The position numbers and the translations under genes were made by a program. A stretch of DNA of 64,000 nt from CAMEON01 sp964427175 (GTDB taxonomy: Bacteria > Bacillota > Clostridia > Oscillospirales > CAG-272): assembly GCA_964427175.1 (NCBI GenBank), contig CAYRTP010000001.1, positions 22,310-86,309 on the forward strand, written 5' to 3'. The notes under the pieces are model-generated. The model was not told where the DNA came from, did no database searches, and saw only the letters and a list, made by a program, of their open reading frames with translations. Position 1 is the first letter of the stretch. Every line of letters starts with the position of its first letter. Positions 1 to 7,643 of the stretch are shown piece by piece.

Positions 1-64
1 CAAGCTGCGCTTCAAATTGAGAAAAGAAACAGAAAGCGGGTTGGGCAGATGGGGTGGCATTCAT
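1..64 (-). CDS. Partial leftward gene, divergent from the early operon
   Basis: The reverse strand has a GGAGG at 75-71, six bases, then ATG at 64-62, followed by 21 open codons (MNATPSAQPAFCF...) to the window edge. No family can be assigned from so little sequence. Its position back to back with a rightward HTH gene is what one expects of a lysogeny-side gene of a phage switch, but that is inference from layout only. An alternative ATG lies at 60-58. Confidence 0.55.
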   Translation of the reverse strand, partial: MNATPSAQPAFCFFSQFEAQL

Positions 65-110
65 AAAAACCTCCAATCGTGTAAAGAACACGGTACAAGC
101 GTCAAAAATT

Positions 111-129
111 GACCGAAAACGGTTCGGTC
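111..129. promoter_or_regulatory. Inverted-repeat operator candidate in divergent control region
   Basis: The 119-bp gap between the two divergent starts holds a perfect inverted repeat: GACCGAA, five bases, TTCGGTC. A TTGACC hexamer overlaps its left arm (109-114). No well-spaced -10 could be matched to it, so the promoter itself is not called. A dimeric HTH regulator, such as the adjacent 126-aa protein, is the natural candidate ligand. Confidence 0.45.
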
Positions 130-183
130 TCCAAAAAAATTATATCATAAAAACCTTGTATAGTCAAGGGGAAGGAGTCAAAA

Positions 184-564
184 ATGGAAAAAAACACATT
201 CAAGGAGCGGTGTGAGGTACGCATGGCAGCTCTTGGCCTGGGGCAGAAGGAGCTGGGAGAACTGGTGGGCAAACCCCAGCAGAGGATCAACGAGGCCATC
301 CGCGGAGACAAGACCCCCGCCGCCTCGTCCCTGCGGGTCGCTATCGACCAGGCATTGAGCAGAAAGGTGGACGAGAAGCGCGTCAAAATGCTCGACGATG
401 TCCTCGACGTGCTGGAGCAGGACGAAGCCAAGGTCTGGAACCCGGCGGAAGTATCGCTGATCCTGCCCGAGGACCTGCTCTACGTCGTCACCGAGCGGGG
501 GATTCCCGTCGGTACCTGGAACCCCGTGACCAAGGTCTATCGGGCGTTTGAGGAGGTGTGGTGA
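184..564 (+). CDS. XRE/Cro-like HTH protein, first gene of early operon
   Basis: This 126-aa protein begins with a helix-turn-helix-like segment at about residues 5-50, with the typical 'GLGQKELGELVGKPQQRINEAIRG' spacing split as helix 2 (QKELGELVG) and recognition helix (QQRINEAIRG). The remainder is acidic and helical. GGGGAAGGAG precedes the ATG. It lies directly downstream of an inverted-repeat operator candidate and heads a tightly packed rightward operon, so it likely acts as an early regulator of the prophage. It is not a full-length CI repressor: there is no S24 peptidase domain. Confidence 0.7.
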   Translation: MEKNTFKERCEVRMAALGLGQKELGELVGKPQQRINEAIRGDKTPAASSLRVAIDQALSRKVDEKRVKMLDDVLDVLEQDEAKVWNPAEVSLILPEDLLYVVTERGIPVGTWNPVTKVYRAFEEVW

Positions 565-565
565 C

Positions 566-787
566 ATGAAAAAAGGCGACTACGTCCGCGTGAGCGGTAT
601 TGAGTACGGAAGCTACGACGGCGAGATCGGCCGCGTCTACGGCGACATTGCCCCCGTCAGGGGCAAGCCCGCCTGGGCTGTGGACATGGGAGACGTGGTG
701 ATCGCGGCTCTGGAGGAGGATATGACCGTGGTGGACAACCCCAAGTCCCGCAAGCTCCCCCGCAAGGACAAGGAGGTGCGCGCATGA
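566..787 (+). CDS. Small beta-rich phage protein, unknown function
   Basis: The start is the ATG at 566, two bases after the previous stop, because AGGAGG lies nine bases upstream; the longer open frame from 548 has no ribosome site. The 73-aa product opens with KKGDYVRVSG and reads like a small SH3/KOW-type beta barrel (alternating 'DYVRV', 'GEIGRVYGD', 'DMTVVDN' strands). Such proteins are common fillers of phage early operons. No specific role can be assigned. Confidence 0.6.
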   Translation: MKKGDYVRVSGIEYGSYDGEIGRVYGDIAPVRGKPAWAVDMGDVVIAALEEDMTVVDNPKSRKLPRKDKEVRA

Positions 788-990
788 AGGGCCTGCTTGA
801 GCTGCTGACCGTCCCCGTGGCGGTGCTCGCGCTGTGCGTGATCCTGGCCGTGGTGGGCGGGATCGAGAACGGAACCATCTCATACCCCGCCGCCCTGCTG
901 ATCACAGTCACCATGGTGGGCATCGAGGTCGCGGCCATGCGGGTATTTGCAAAAAAGGAGGTACAGGAGGATGGCAAGCAAGACGAGTAA
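784..990 (+). CDS. Small two-helix membrane protein
   Basis: The ATG overlaps the stop of the preceding gene by four bases, and AAGGAGG lies just upstream. The 68-aa product has two hydrophobic segments, about residues 5-27 and 33-53, joined by a short loop and followed by a charged cytoplasmic tail rich in K, E and D. This is the topology of a small bitopic or hairpin membrane protein. Role unknown; early phage membrane proteins can act in superinfection exclusion, but nothing in the sequence shows that. Confidence 0.6.
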   Translation: MKGLLELLTVPVAVLALCVILAVVGGIENGTISYPAALLITVTMVGIEVAAMRVFAKKEVQEDGKQDE

Positions 991-1231
991 AAAAAGTAAG
1001 CTGAATCCGTCGGATGTGTTCGCGCTCAACCTGAAGGGGCTGATGGCCATCAAGGGCGTATCCGCCGGGGAGATGCACGAGTACATGGGAATCAGTTCAA
1101 CGACCTTCTATAAGCGGCTGAACCGGCCCTACGAGTTCACCATGTCCGACGTAGAATCCGCCGCCAAGAAACTGGGCGTATCCGCATCGGCCATGCTGGC
1201 GGGTGTGATGGAGGTGAGCGCGAGTGCCTGA
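971..1231 (+). CDS. Small HTH DNA-binding protein
   Basis: The chosen ATG (971) has AGGAGG nine bases upstream, inside the end of the previous gene; the longer frame from 947 lacks one. The 86-aa product has a basic N-terminus (ASKTSKKSK) and then an XRE-like fold at about residues 18-75, with turn helix 'SAGEMHEYMGIS' and recognition helix 'STTFYKRLNRP'. It resembles phage Cro or excisionase-type regulators in size. The target is unknown. Confidence 0.65.
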   Translation: MASKTSKKSKLNPSDVFALNLKGLMAIKGVSAGEMHEYMGISSTTFYKRLNRPYEFTMSDVESAAKKLGVSASAMLAGVMEVSASA

Positions 1232-1451
1232 GAAGGTCAAGAAGCCCTGGCGCGTCGTCCGCTACGATGCGCCGCGGGATCGATACATCATCGACTATTA
1301 CGACAAAAACGGTGGCAAGTGTGCCACCTATTCCGCAAGCCGGGACGACCGACGGGGGATGTTCTTCCTCCGCTTGGAGGTCAGATATCCTTACAGAGAG
1401 GTCCCCGGGCGGAAGGCGGTGTACTTTGATGAGTGCACCTGGGAGATATAA
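1224..1451 (+). CDS. Hypothetical 75-aa phage protein
   Basis: GTG start, overlapping the previous stop by eight bases; GGAGGTGAG sits upstream. The sequence alternates charged and aromatic residues (VVRYDAPRDRYIIDYYDKNG) and looks like a small antiparallel beta protein. No known motif is visible. It is translationally coupled to its neighbour and ends inside the first of three phased repeats that precede the ParB-like gene. Confidence 0.5.
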   Translation: MPEKVKKPWRVVRYDAPRDRYIIDYYDKNGGKCATYSASRDDRRGMFFLRLEVRYPYREVPGRKAVYFDECTWEI

Positions 1452-1475
1452 CAACTTTATAACAAATTTATAACA
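1448..1475. repeat. Three 11-bp-phased direct repeats, operator or iteron candidate
   Basis: ATAACA occurs at 1448, 1459 and 1470, an exact 11-bp spacing, each followed by an A/T-rich filler ending in TTT or AAG. The repeats sit between the stop of the 75-aa gene and the ribosome site (AAAGGAG) of the ParB-like gene. One helical turn per repeat puts all copies on the same DNA face, as in operators bound cooperatively or small iterons. Confidence 0.5.
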
Positions 1476-1492
1476 TAAAGGAGCAAGAGAAA

Positions 1493-3379
1493 ATGGAAAA
1501 CAAGTACATGACGCTTGAGGAGATCGCCATGGAGATGGAGGACACCCTCACCGAGCCTGCCGATAAGCGGGCTTTGGTCTACATCAAGATCGAGGATCTG
1601 TACCCCCACCCCGACAACCCCCGCAAGGATCTCGGGGATATTACCGAGATGGCCGAGAGCATCAAGGCAAACGGAGTCTTGCAGAACCTGACCGTGGTGC
1701 CTCACATCGACAGCACCCGGGAGTACGAGGAGATTCTGGATCGGACCGACTTCTCGCCGGCCTTTAAGAACTACAGCATCAACCACGCCTTTGACGGCGG
1801 CTACACCGTCATCATTGGCCACCGCCGACTGGCCGCGGCCAAGCTGGCGGGGCTCCGCGAGCTCCCTTGTGTGGTCACCTACATGGACTACCGCGCCCAG
1901 CGGGCCACCATGTTGACCGAGAACCTCCAGCGGGCCGATCTGACTCCCTACGAGCAGGCCACCGAGTTCCGCCAGCTCACCATGGACCTGGGTATGAGCG
2001 TCTCTGCCATCTCGGAGCAGACGGGCTTCTCCGAGACCACGGTGCGCCGTCGGCTCAAGCTGGGGGCTCTGGATGGGGAAGTATTGCGCCAGGAGACCGC
2101 CAAGGCCGCCGAGCGGGGCCGTCAGCTCTCTATGGCCGACCTGGAGGCGGTGGCGGAGATCGAGGACCCGGAGGACCGCACCAAGGTGCTCAAAGAGATC
2201 GGGACAAATAACTTCGCCATGAGGCTCAAGGCGGTTATGGACAATCAGGAGAGGGAGAAGAAGATCCGCGCCTGGAAGGAGCTGCTTGAGGCGCGTGGGC
2301 TGTCGGAGATCCCGCAAAGCATGATGTGGGGCACCGGGTGGAAGCCCATCCACCATTTCCTCATCGAGAACATCGATCCCTCTGCCGAGAAGGCGGATAA
2401 TCTGACCGCCTCTGTCAAGAAAGGCGAGAAGTGGGGCTTCGCGTATTACTACGGCTGGATCTACATCAAGAAGTGGAGAGACGAGCCCCCCACGGAGACT
2501 GTGCCCGCCGTACAGGCGGCTCCGTCGGTCACCGAGGAGGCCGCGGACAAGGCCGGGGGCGAGGAGCCCGAACAGATGACGGTGGAGGACAAGCCGAAGG
2601 GCCCCTCCGAGGGGGAGCTGCGGCAGGTGTCCTGCACCCTCCTGGAGCAGGCCTTTGCCAACGCCTACGATCTGAGGCGGACCTTCTTCGACGGCATGAG
2701 CGAGCTCACGGCCGGGAGGTGCGTGCAGAGTATGGTGGAGATGATGCTAGACCTGCGAGACAACAGCAATTGCTGTCTGGAATTGTCCGAGGAGGAGGTT
2801 GAGATCATCCACCGTCGACTGGATCACAAGAAGCCTTTGGTTGCGCTGCTGACCCTGCTGTATTTCCAGCTATGGGACAGCAGCAGGACCTGCTGCAACG
2901 ATAAATACGGGAGCCGCGCCGGGCAGTTCAACGAGGAGAATGATGACCGAGCCATGCTGGAAAAGCTGTACGCCGCCCTCACCTCGATGGGCTACCGCAT
3001 GAGCGACGACGAGAAGGCTCTGCTGAACGGGACCCATCGCTACTACTACCACGAGGGCTGGACTCCGCCGGAGGAGGAGGAGAGGCTTGATGGCGAGGCA
3101 GAGGCCGAGGAGGCGCACGTCAAGACCCGATTCGAGGTGTATCAGGACATGACCGACGAGGAGTTAGATCGGGAGCTGTACGGGTTTGACAACAAAGAGA
3201 AAGAGCTTCGGGATCAGATCCGATTCCAGGAGACTCCCGAAGACGTGGCACGGACCACGGCTCCCTTTGTCTGCGTGAACGAGGATGTTGGTGAAAACAA
3301 GCGATGCAAGGCCTATGACAATGACTGCGAGCGGTGCATCGCTGCCTGGCTTAACGAGCCCTACAAGAAGGAGGCCTGA
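1493..3379 (+). CDS. ParB/RepB-like N-terminal nuclease/CTPase-fold protein, phage form
   Basis: The 628-aa product carries a ParB-type N-domain at about residues 30-160: 'IEDLYPHPDNPRKD', the nucleotide-binding motif GHRRLAAA at residues 109-116, and 'ENLQRADLTPYEQA' at 143-156. A helix-turn-helix follows at about 168-192 (VSAISEQTGFSETTVRRRL). The long C-terminal part is acidic and ends with a Cys cluster (CVNEDVGENKRC, CERC) that may bind zinc. Canonical ParB is about half this length, so this is an extended phage version. It could act in segregation, replication control or transcription; there is no ParA beside it. Confidence 0.8.
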   Translation: MENKYMTLEEIAMEMEDTLTEPADKRALVYIKIEDLYPHPDNPRKDLGDITEMAESIKANGVLQNLTVVPHIDSTREYEEILDRTDFSPAFKNYSINHAFDGGYTVIIGHRRLAAAKLAGLRELPCVVTYMDYRAQRATMLTENLQRADLTPYEQATEFRQLTMDLGMSVSAISEQTGFSETTVRRRLKLGALDGEVLRQETAKAAERGRQLSMADLEAVAEIEDPEDRTKVLKEIGTNNFAMRLKAVMDNQEREKKIRAWKELLEARGLSEIPQSMMWGTGWKPIHHFLIENIDPSAEKADNLTASVKKGEKWGFAYYYGWIYIKKWRDEPPTETVPAVQAAPSVTEEAADKAGGEEPEQMTVEDKPKGPSEGELRQVSCTLLEQAFANAYDLRRTFFDGMSELTAGRCVQSMVEMMLDLRDNSNCCLELSEEEVEIIHRRLDHKKPLVALLTLLYFQLWDSSRTCCNDKYGSRAGQFNEENDDRAMLEKLYAALTSMGYRMSDDEKALLNGTHRYYYHEGWTPPEEEERLDGEAEAEEAHVKTRFEVYQDMTDEELDRELYGFDNKEKELRDQIRFQETPEDVARTTAPFVCVNEDVGENKRCKAYDNDCERCIAAWLNEPYKKEA

Positions 3380-3381
3380 CC

Positions 3382-4092
3382 ATGTGCGAGTTTTGCGACA
3401 AAAAGGGCCTCCCCTGCCTGCTGTGCGGGCGGGCCTGCATGACATATAAATTCGATCGGTCCCGGTGCGGCGGTTGCGGCTCAACCAACCGCCCGCCCAG
3501 GGAGTGGCCGATCTTTACCTACTGCCCCTACTGCGGGCGGAATCTGAACGAGGACAAAAATCAAGAGCAAGAGGAGAACAAGGAAATGAGCAAGTACGTA
3601 TGGACGGCGGAGGCCGACGAGACCATCCGCCGCATGATCGAGGAGGGGGCGCGGGCGGTGGACATCTGCGACGTGCTGGGGTGCAAGGGTGAGCCGCTCA
3701 AGAATCACCTGACGGTTTTGAGAAAGCGGGATCCCGATTTCCCGCGGATCTACAGCGGCTCGGCCGCCTGCGCGGATGACTCTGCCGAGGCGATTACTGC
3801 GCCCGTGGTAGATATGTCCCCGGTGGGACAGGAGGCCGAGGCGGCCCCCGAGCTCCCGGCGGACAAGCCCGAGGAAATCACCCCCGCGCCTACGAGTCAG
3901 GAGAAGCTCTTGGAGCACCTGGTCAAGATGGTGGAGGACCGCGAGATCGAGCTGAAGGTGGCCAACACCGAGCTGGACCGCCTGCGGGAGCAGGTGGAGG
4001 TCTACGCCGGGCTGATCGACATCAAGCAGGCCAAGATCGACGAGCAGGAGCGGGCGATCCTGGCGATGGCGTTGGAGATCTATGGAGGGTGA
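3382..4092 (+). CDS. Zinc-ribbon, HTH and coiled-coil phage protein
   Basis: This 236-aa protein has an N-terminal set of CxxC pairs (CEFCDKKGLPCLLCGRAC, CGGCG, CPYCGR) that should bind two zinc ions. Residues about 69-115 resemble a SANT/Myb-like or GcrA-like HTH (WTAEADETIRRMIEEG). A Pro/Ala/Glu linker leads to a coiled coil at about 170-230 (EIELKVANTELDRLREQVEVY). The modular layout suggests a DNA-associated early regulator. It starts three bases after the ParB-like gene and is surely cotranscribed. Confidence 0.6.
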   Translation: MCEFCDKKGLPCLLCGRACMTYKFDRSRCGGCGSTNRPPREWPIFTYCPYCGRNLNEDKNQEQEENKEMSKYVWTAEADETIRRMIEEGARAVDICDVLGCKGEPLKNHLTVLRKRDPDFPRIYSGSAACADDSAEAITAPVVDMSPVGQEAEAAPELPADKPEEITPAPTSQEKLLEHLVKMVEDREIELKVANTELDRLREQVEVYAGLIDIKQAKIDEQERAILAMALEIYGG

Positions 4093-4096
4093 TCGT

Positions 4097-4303
4097 ATGG
4101 CAAAAGCAAAGAACCCCCTCCCCGCCCTCTCCCCCTGCCCCCACTGCGGGGGCGGGGCGGAGTATCGGTCGTTTACCAGCCGAGGATGGCTGTATAAGGT
4201 TACGACACACTACGTCTCCTGCGCCGAGTGCTACTGCCGCACCGGCTTTGAGGACTCCCCCGAGGAGGCCGCGGAGAAGTGGAACAGGAGGGTGAGCAAA
4301 TGA
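4097..4303 (+). CDS. Lar-like restriction-alleviation zinc-ribbon protein
   Basis: The ATG at 4097 is seven bases after GGAGGG. The 68-aa product has the hallmark pattern of the Lar family: CPHCGGGAEYRS near the N-terminus, a second pair CAECYC, and the ending EEAAEKWNRRVSK, where the family shows (E)EAxxxWNRR. Lar of the Rac prophage modulates type I restriction. Family recognition is good; an anti-restriction role here is inference. Confidence 0.7.
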   Translation: MAKAKNPLPALSPCPHCGGGAEYRSFTSRGWLYKVTTHYVSCAECYCRTGFEDSPEEAAEKWNRRVSK

Positions 4304-4734
4304 AAGCCAACTATGAAATCAAGGTCAACCCCCTCTCGGTCGGGCTGTTTCCCTCCGAGAAAATGACCGACCGGGAAAAGCGGGCGTGGATTCTGACCGC
4401 GCCCTACCGTGAGCAGGAATATGAGGCCCTGGCGGATGCCATCGTGATCTCGGTCCTGTACGCGCTGGCGACCCAGGAAAACGACCCCCACGGAGCGGTG
4501 CGCCTGCGGCGAGACTGGGAGGCTATGGTCAAAACCCGCGCCAATGCTCGCAGGGAGCTCCGCAAGCAGGACGGGGAGTATCAGATAGCTATTGCCGGCA
4601 AGAACGTGGAGGACTACTATATGCGTGAGGAGCTCCGCAAGCGGGGAGCTGACGTGCTGGAGTGGGAGCGGCACGTGGACATGGATGACGACGGGGAGAT
4701 CACGTTTACAGACGCAGGGAGGTGGAGGGAGTGA
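4300..4734 (+). CDS. Hypothetical phage protein, 144 aa
   Basis: The ATG overlaps the Lar-like stop (ATGA), with AGGAGGG upstream. The protein is helical and charged. Residues about 30-60 contain a short hydrophobic stretch (ALADAIVISVLYALATQ) too weak for a confident membrane span. The C-terminus is acidic (DMDDDGEITF). No family is recognised. Confidence 0.5.
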   Translation: MKANYEIKVNPLSVGLFPSEKMTDREKRAWILTAPYREQEYEALADAIVISVLYALATQENDPHGAVRLRRDWEAMVKTRANARRELRKQDGEYQIAIAGKNVEDYYMREELRKRGADVLEWERHVDMDDDGEITFTDAGRWRE

Positions 4735-4871
4735 AAAAGTCCCCAATGACCCTTGAACAAGCCATTGAGCTGCTCCGCGAAAAGTACGAAAGAGCAAAGA
4801 ATCTGAAGTACGTCATAAACCCGCTTGCCTGGGCTTTGTATCAGGTTTGGAAGGAGGCCGACAACCAATGA
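4731..4871 (+). CDS. 46-aa small phage protein, GTG start
   Basis: A GTG overlaps the previous stop (GTGA) with GGAGGGA immediately upstream, and the frame stays open for 46 codons before TGA, which in turn overlaps the next ATG. The product reads MKKSPMTLEQAIELLREKYE, then a helical segment ending KEADNQ. Tight overlaps on both sides and good helical periodicity support real translation, although it is short. Confidence 0.55.
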   Translation: MKKSPMTLEQAIELLREKYERAKNLKYVINPLAWALYQVWKEADNQ

Positions 4872-5461
4872 AACTCAAACAAATCGAAAAAATCTGCAAA
4901 ACCTCCAGCCGCATCGTCCTCTATGACGAGGTCAGAGAGATGGATGTGGACGAGCTTCCCGGGGAGGGAGAGCTGCCCCGCCAATGGATGAGCGACGGTG
5001 TGGCCGCCTACCCGCTGGACGGGCTCCCCTATCTGGACGAGGAGGCGGTCTGCGCCATCTTCGACGTGGACGCGAAAAAGCGGGACAAGATGACCATCTC
5101 CCACAAGATGACTCTGCCTGAGAGTGTGGACTTCTCAGACCTCCACGCCGGGGACTCGCCTCTGGAGCCCCTGAACTTCAAGATGGCGTTGGGGAGCGAC
5201 GAGCTGTGTCTGTTCCGGGACAAGGACGGGGCTCTGATGGTCATCAAGGAGGTCTACCGCAAGCCCTTCGACGCTTGGAAGGAGTGCGAGTGCTACAAGC
5301 GGATCGACAGCGGCGGCAAGCCCTACGTGGCGGTGATCCACGGCTGTGTGCTTCGCGGGGTGATCTACCCCTACAAGATCGGGGACACCCTGGTGGAGAC
5401 CCTGGGCGCGGTCTACAATGCCGCCGGGGTGGCGGCGGAGCAGGAGCAGATGCATATTTAA
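4868..5461 (+). CDS. Hypothetical phage protein, 197 aa
   Basis: The start is the ATG at 4868, coupled to the preceding stop, with AAGGAGG upstream. The mixed alpha/beta sequence holds no motif I can name. Residues about 140-175 (CYKRIDSGGKPYVAVIHGCV) contain alternating beta strands and three cysteines. It is the last gene before a GC-rich hairpin and a 200-bp gap, so it closes the first early transcription block. Confidence 0.5.
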   Translation: MKLKQIEKICKTSSRIVLYDEVREMDVDELPGEGELPRQWMSDGVAAYPLDGLPYLDEEAVCAIFDVDAKKRDKMTISHKMTLPESVDFSDLHAGDSPLEPLNFKMALGSDELCLFRDKDGALMVIKEVYRKPFDAWKECECYKRIDSGGKPYVAVIHGCVLRGVIYPYKIGDTLVETLGAVYNAAGVAAEQEQMHI

Positions 5462-5468
5462 CCCCATC

Positions 5469-5488
5469 GGCTCCCCCTCGGGGGAGCC
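5469..5488 (+). terminator. GC-rich hairpin after the first early block
   Basis: GGCTCCCC, a CTCG loop and GGGGAGCC form a perfect 8-bp stem eight bases after the stop. There is no T-tract, so it may be a 3' stabiliser or Rho-type signal and not a full intrinsic terminator. The rest of the gap up to 5,661 shows no gene. Confidence 0.45.
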
Positions 5489-5661
5489 ACCCACTACATT
5501 TTACTATATAAGGGACCCGGGAGCGGTCGGGCAATAGCCTCGGGGCGGTTCAACTCCGCCCGCCCTTACCAAACGGAATCACAGCGTTTGTTTATAAGGT
5601 TCGCTACCTTATATAGACCTTGTATTCCACTATTAAATTTAGAGCCACGAGGAGCGAGAGA

Positions 5662-6264
5662 ATGAAAGCAGAAAAATTGGAGCGACTCAAGTACCTGGAT
5701 GAGCTCTCCTATCGGGGATTCCTGACGGACTCCGAGGAGGCAGAGCGGTCCGCACTCAGAGCACAGAAGCAAGAGGAGGAGCGGTTGAAGGCCGCCAAGC
5801 AAGAACAGAAGACACGGAACACCGTCTCGGGTGAGCAAAGCTCGTCGGAGGTCTCGCAAGAGGTCTCCAGGGGGTACAGGCCCACCTTCCGGGAGGCCAT
5901 GTCGCAGGCGGCCAAGCAGATCAACCTGGATGGCTTCCTACAACGGGGGGATGACGGTTGGGTACAGGGCCCCGACTATCAGATGGCCCGCACCCTCTGT
6001 ATGGTGATGGCCGAGATCTACATGGCCGCCCCCCGCTACGTCTTCTACGTGGGCGGGATCGCCATGACGGCAGAGCAGGCACAGGCGGTGTACGCGGAGC
6101 TTACTTCAGAGCACGTGGAGACGGTGATCCGCAAGATCAGACAGAGCAAGGGCAAGACCGTCAAGTACCAGCGGCCCTACCTGCGGACCATGCTCTATAA
6201 CATGGTCTTTGAATACGAGGCGCAAACACAGGCGGGCATGGACTCCGCGCTGTGGGAAACATAA
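5662..6264 (+). CDS. Replication-associated protein with DUF6017-like C-terminus
   Basis: The ATG at 5662 follows GAGGAG; the longer frame from 5620 lacks a ribosome site. The 200-aa protein has a charged helical N-terminal third (EEAERSALRAQKQEEERLKA), then a folded part. The last 40 residues, with 'YQRPYLRTMLYNMVFE', resemble the DUF6017-type C-terminal module of plasmid and phage replication initiators, where 'xxxRAYLxxALYN' is typical. The HUH Rep homologue follows 12 bases downstream, which supports a replication role. The match is by eye. Confidence 0.5.
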   Translation: MKAEKLERLKYLDELSYRGFLTDSEEAERSALRAQKQEEERLKAAKQEQKTRNTVSGEQSSSEVSQEVSRGYRPTFREAMSQAAKQINLDGFLQRGDDGWVQGPDYQMARTLCMVMAEIYMAAPRYVFYVGGIAMTAEQAQAVYAELTSEHVETVIRKIRQSKGKTVKYQRPYLRTMLYNMVFEYEAQTQAGMDSALWET

Positions 6265-6276
6265 AGGAGCAAGCAC

Positions 6277-7179
6277 ATGAGCCGAGATATCCGATGGGCC
6301 CGAGAGACGGGCTACAATATGGGCCAGCCGTACTGCGATACGGTTCTTTTCCCCGTGCGCGGACCCAAAAAGGGCCGTCGGACTCTTGGCAAGCCTACTA
6401 CCCCCGCCCAGGAGGAAATCAACGAGAAGCACGCCAAGATGCACTTTGCCCGCATGGCGAATGCCAACTTCCAGGAGGAGCGGGACGTGGTGGTGCATCT
6501 GACCTTTGACAAGCACCACCTGCCCGCCACCCGCAAAGACTGCAAGCATGAGATCGACAAGTTCCTGCGCCGCGTCAAGCGGGCTTGGGTTCGGCGCGGC
6601 TTTGAGCCGGATCTGCGCTATCTCTACGTGATCGAGGGAGAGGACGGCAAACGGCTCCACTCCCACATGCTCATGACGGGCGGGCTGACCGTATCCGAGA
6701 TCCGTGAACTGTGGGGTAAGGCGGATATCGTCAACGTGGATCCGCTTCAGGCCGGGCAGAAGGGCTATGAGGCTTTGGCCAATTACCTGACCAAGCAGGG
6801 CAAGCTGGCCGACGGGGAGCACCGTTGGTACGGCTCCCGGAACCTGGTCAAGCCCGACTACGAGGAGCGGAACGCCCACATCCCCATGTCCGACGTGGAG
6901 GAGCTGGGCGAGTACATACAGAACGTCATGGATGCCGGGAAAGGGGATATTCCCACCGCCGAGCGGTACGCGCCCATCGAGGAGATGTACCCCGGCTACT
7001 TTTGCGCCGAGGCCGAGGCCAAGTACATCGAGCAGTTCCGGGACTGGATCATCCACGTCAAGCTCTACCGCAAGGACACCCGGGCGGGTGTGATCGAGGC
7101 CAAGCGGCGGCGGGATGAGGAGCGAGCCATCGAGGCGAAGAAGAAGCTGGTGGCGGAGTTTGAGAGGAGCGTGAGATAA
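6277..7179 (+). CDS. HUH rolling-circle replication-associated protein (ORF2/G2P-type)
   Basis: The 300-aa product has the layout of the Rep family found in Firmicutes phages and filamentous phages: a basic N-terminus with 'TPAQEEINEKHAKMHFARM', a first strand 'DVVVHLTFDK', the metal-binding HUH motif HSHML with H128 and H130, and a downstream 'YEALANYLTK' where Y170 and K173 fit the nicking tyrosine motif. 'SRNLVKP' near residue 190 is also typical. It should nick single-stranded DNA at an origin or during transfer. Having it in a tailed-phage prophage next to a ParB-like gene is common in Clostridia but poorly understood. Confidence 0.8.
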   Translation: MSRDIRWARETGYNMGQPYCDTVLFPVRGPKKGRRTLGKPTTPAQEEINEKHAKMHFARMANANFQEERDVVVHLTFDKHHLPATRKDCKHEIDKFLRRVKRAWVRRGFEPDLRYLYVIEGEDGKRLHSHMLMTGGLTVSEIRELWGKADIVNVDPLQAGQKGYEALANYLTKQGKLADGEHRWYGSRNLVKPDYEERNAHIPMSDVEELGEYIQNVMDAGKGDIPTAERYAPIEEMYPGYFCAEAEAKYIEQFRDWIIHVKLYRKDTRAGVIEAKRRRDEERAIEAKKKLVAEFERSVR

Positions 7180-7428
7180 TTGGCCAAAGGCGGAGGATAT
7201 GACAGAGGGGATGCCAGCGTGGCCTGCCCTTATTACATAAGCTCAACTCAAAAGGAGATCACCTGCGCGGGCGGGCTGGATCCAAACGGGAAGGTTGAAA
7301 ACAAATTCAGAACTGAAAAGAAAAAGCGGGAGTACAAAGACAGGTACTGTCGCTCCTGTTATCATGCCTGCTCGCTTTGCAAGGTAAACGATAGGGCGCA
7401 GGACTTCGAGCGTCCTCCGTCCGCATAG
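7180..7428 (+). CDS. Small Cys-rich zinc-binding phage protein
   Basis: TTG start, with GAGAGGAGC upstream in the end of the Rep gene. The 82-aa product has the pattern CPYY...ITCAGG...YCRSCYHACSLCK, six or seven cysteines arranged to hold zinc. Homologues with this pattern usually accompany the HUH Rep gene in Clostridia mobile elements. Function unknown. It is the last gene of the early region; a strong terminator follows. Confidence 0.65.
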   Translation: MAKGGGYDRGDASVACPYYISSTQKEITCAGGLDPNGKVENKFRTEKKKREYKDRYCRSCYHACSLCKVNDRAQDFERPPSA

Positions 7429-7442
7429 TCCAATTTTCAGAA

Positions 7443-7477
7443 AAAATCCCCTACCAAGGCAGTTGGTGGGGGATTTT
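7443..7477 (+). terminator. Intrinsic terminator ending the early operon
   Basis: AAAATCCCCTACCAA and TTGGTGGGGGATTTT form a 15-bp stem (one G-T pair) with a GGCAG loop, ending in a T-run. The following 166 bp before the small terminase gene contain no ORF; a TATAAC hexamer near 7,543 could be part of a late promoter but has no clear -35. Confidence 0.8.
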
Positions 7478-7643
7478 CTGCTGCTTTGTAAACGATTTGT
7501 AAACTCAAAAAAATCACCCGTGGGTTTTTTGGCCCAAATTTGGTATAACAAAAGCATCAAACACAACAAACACACCGCCATGCAGGCGCACAGCCGAGCG
7601 CGGGCGGGCGCGTTTATGTGAGAAAAGCGCGAAAGGAGGCCGC

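Noticed and set aside
1493..3379. Plasmid-type ParAB partition system
   Set aside because: Only a ParB-like protein is present; no ParA ATPase and no parS-like palindromes were recognised.
7478..7643. Late promoter before the small terminase gene
   Set aside because: A TATAAC hexamer is present but no acceptable -35 at 16-18 bp, so it is not called as a feature.
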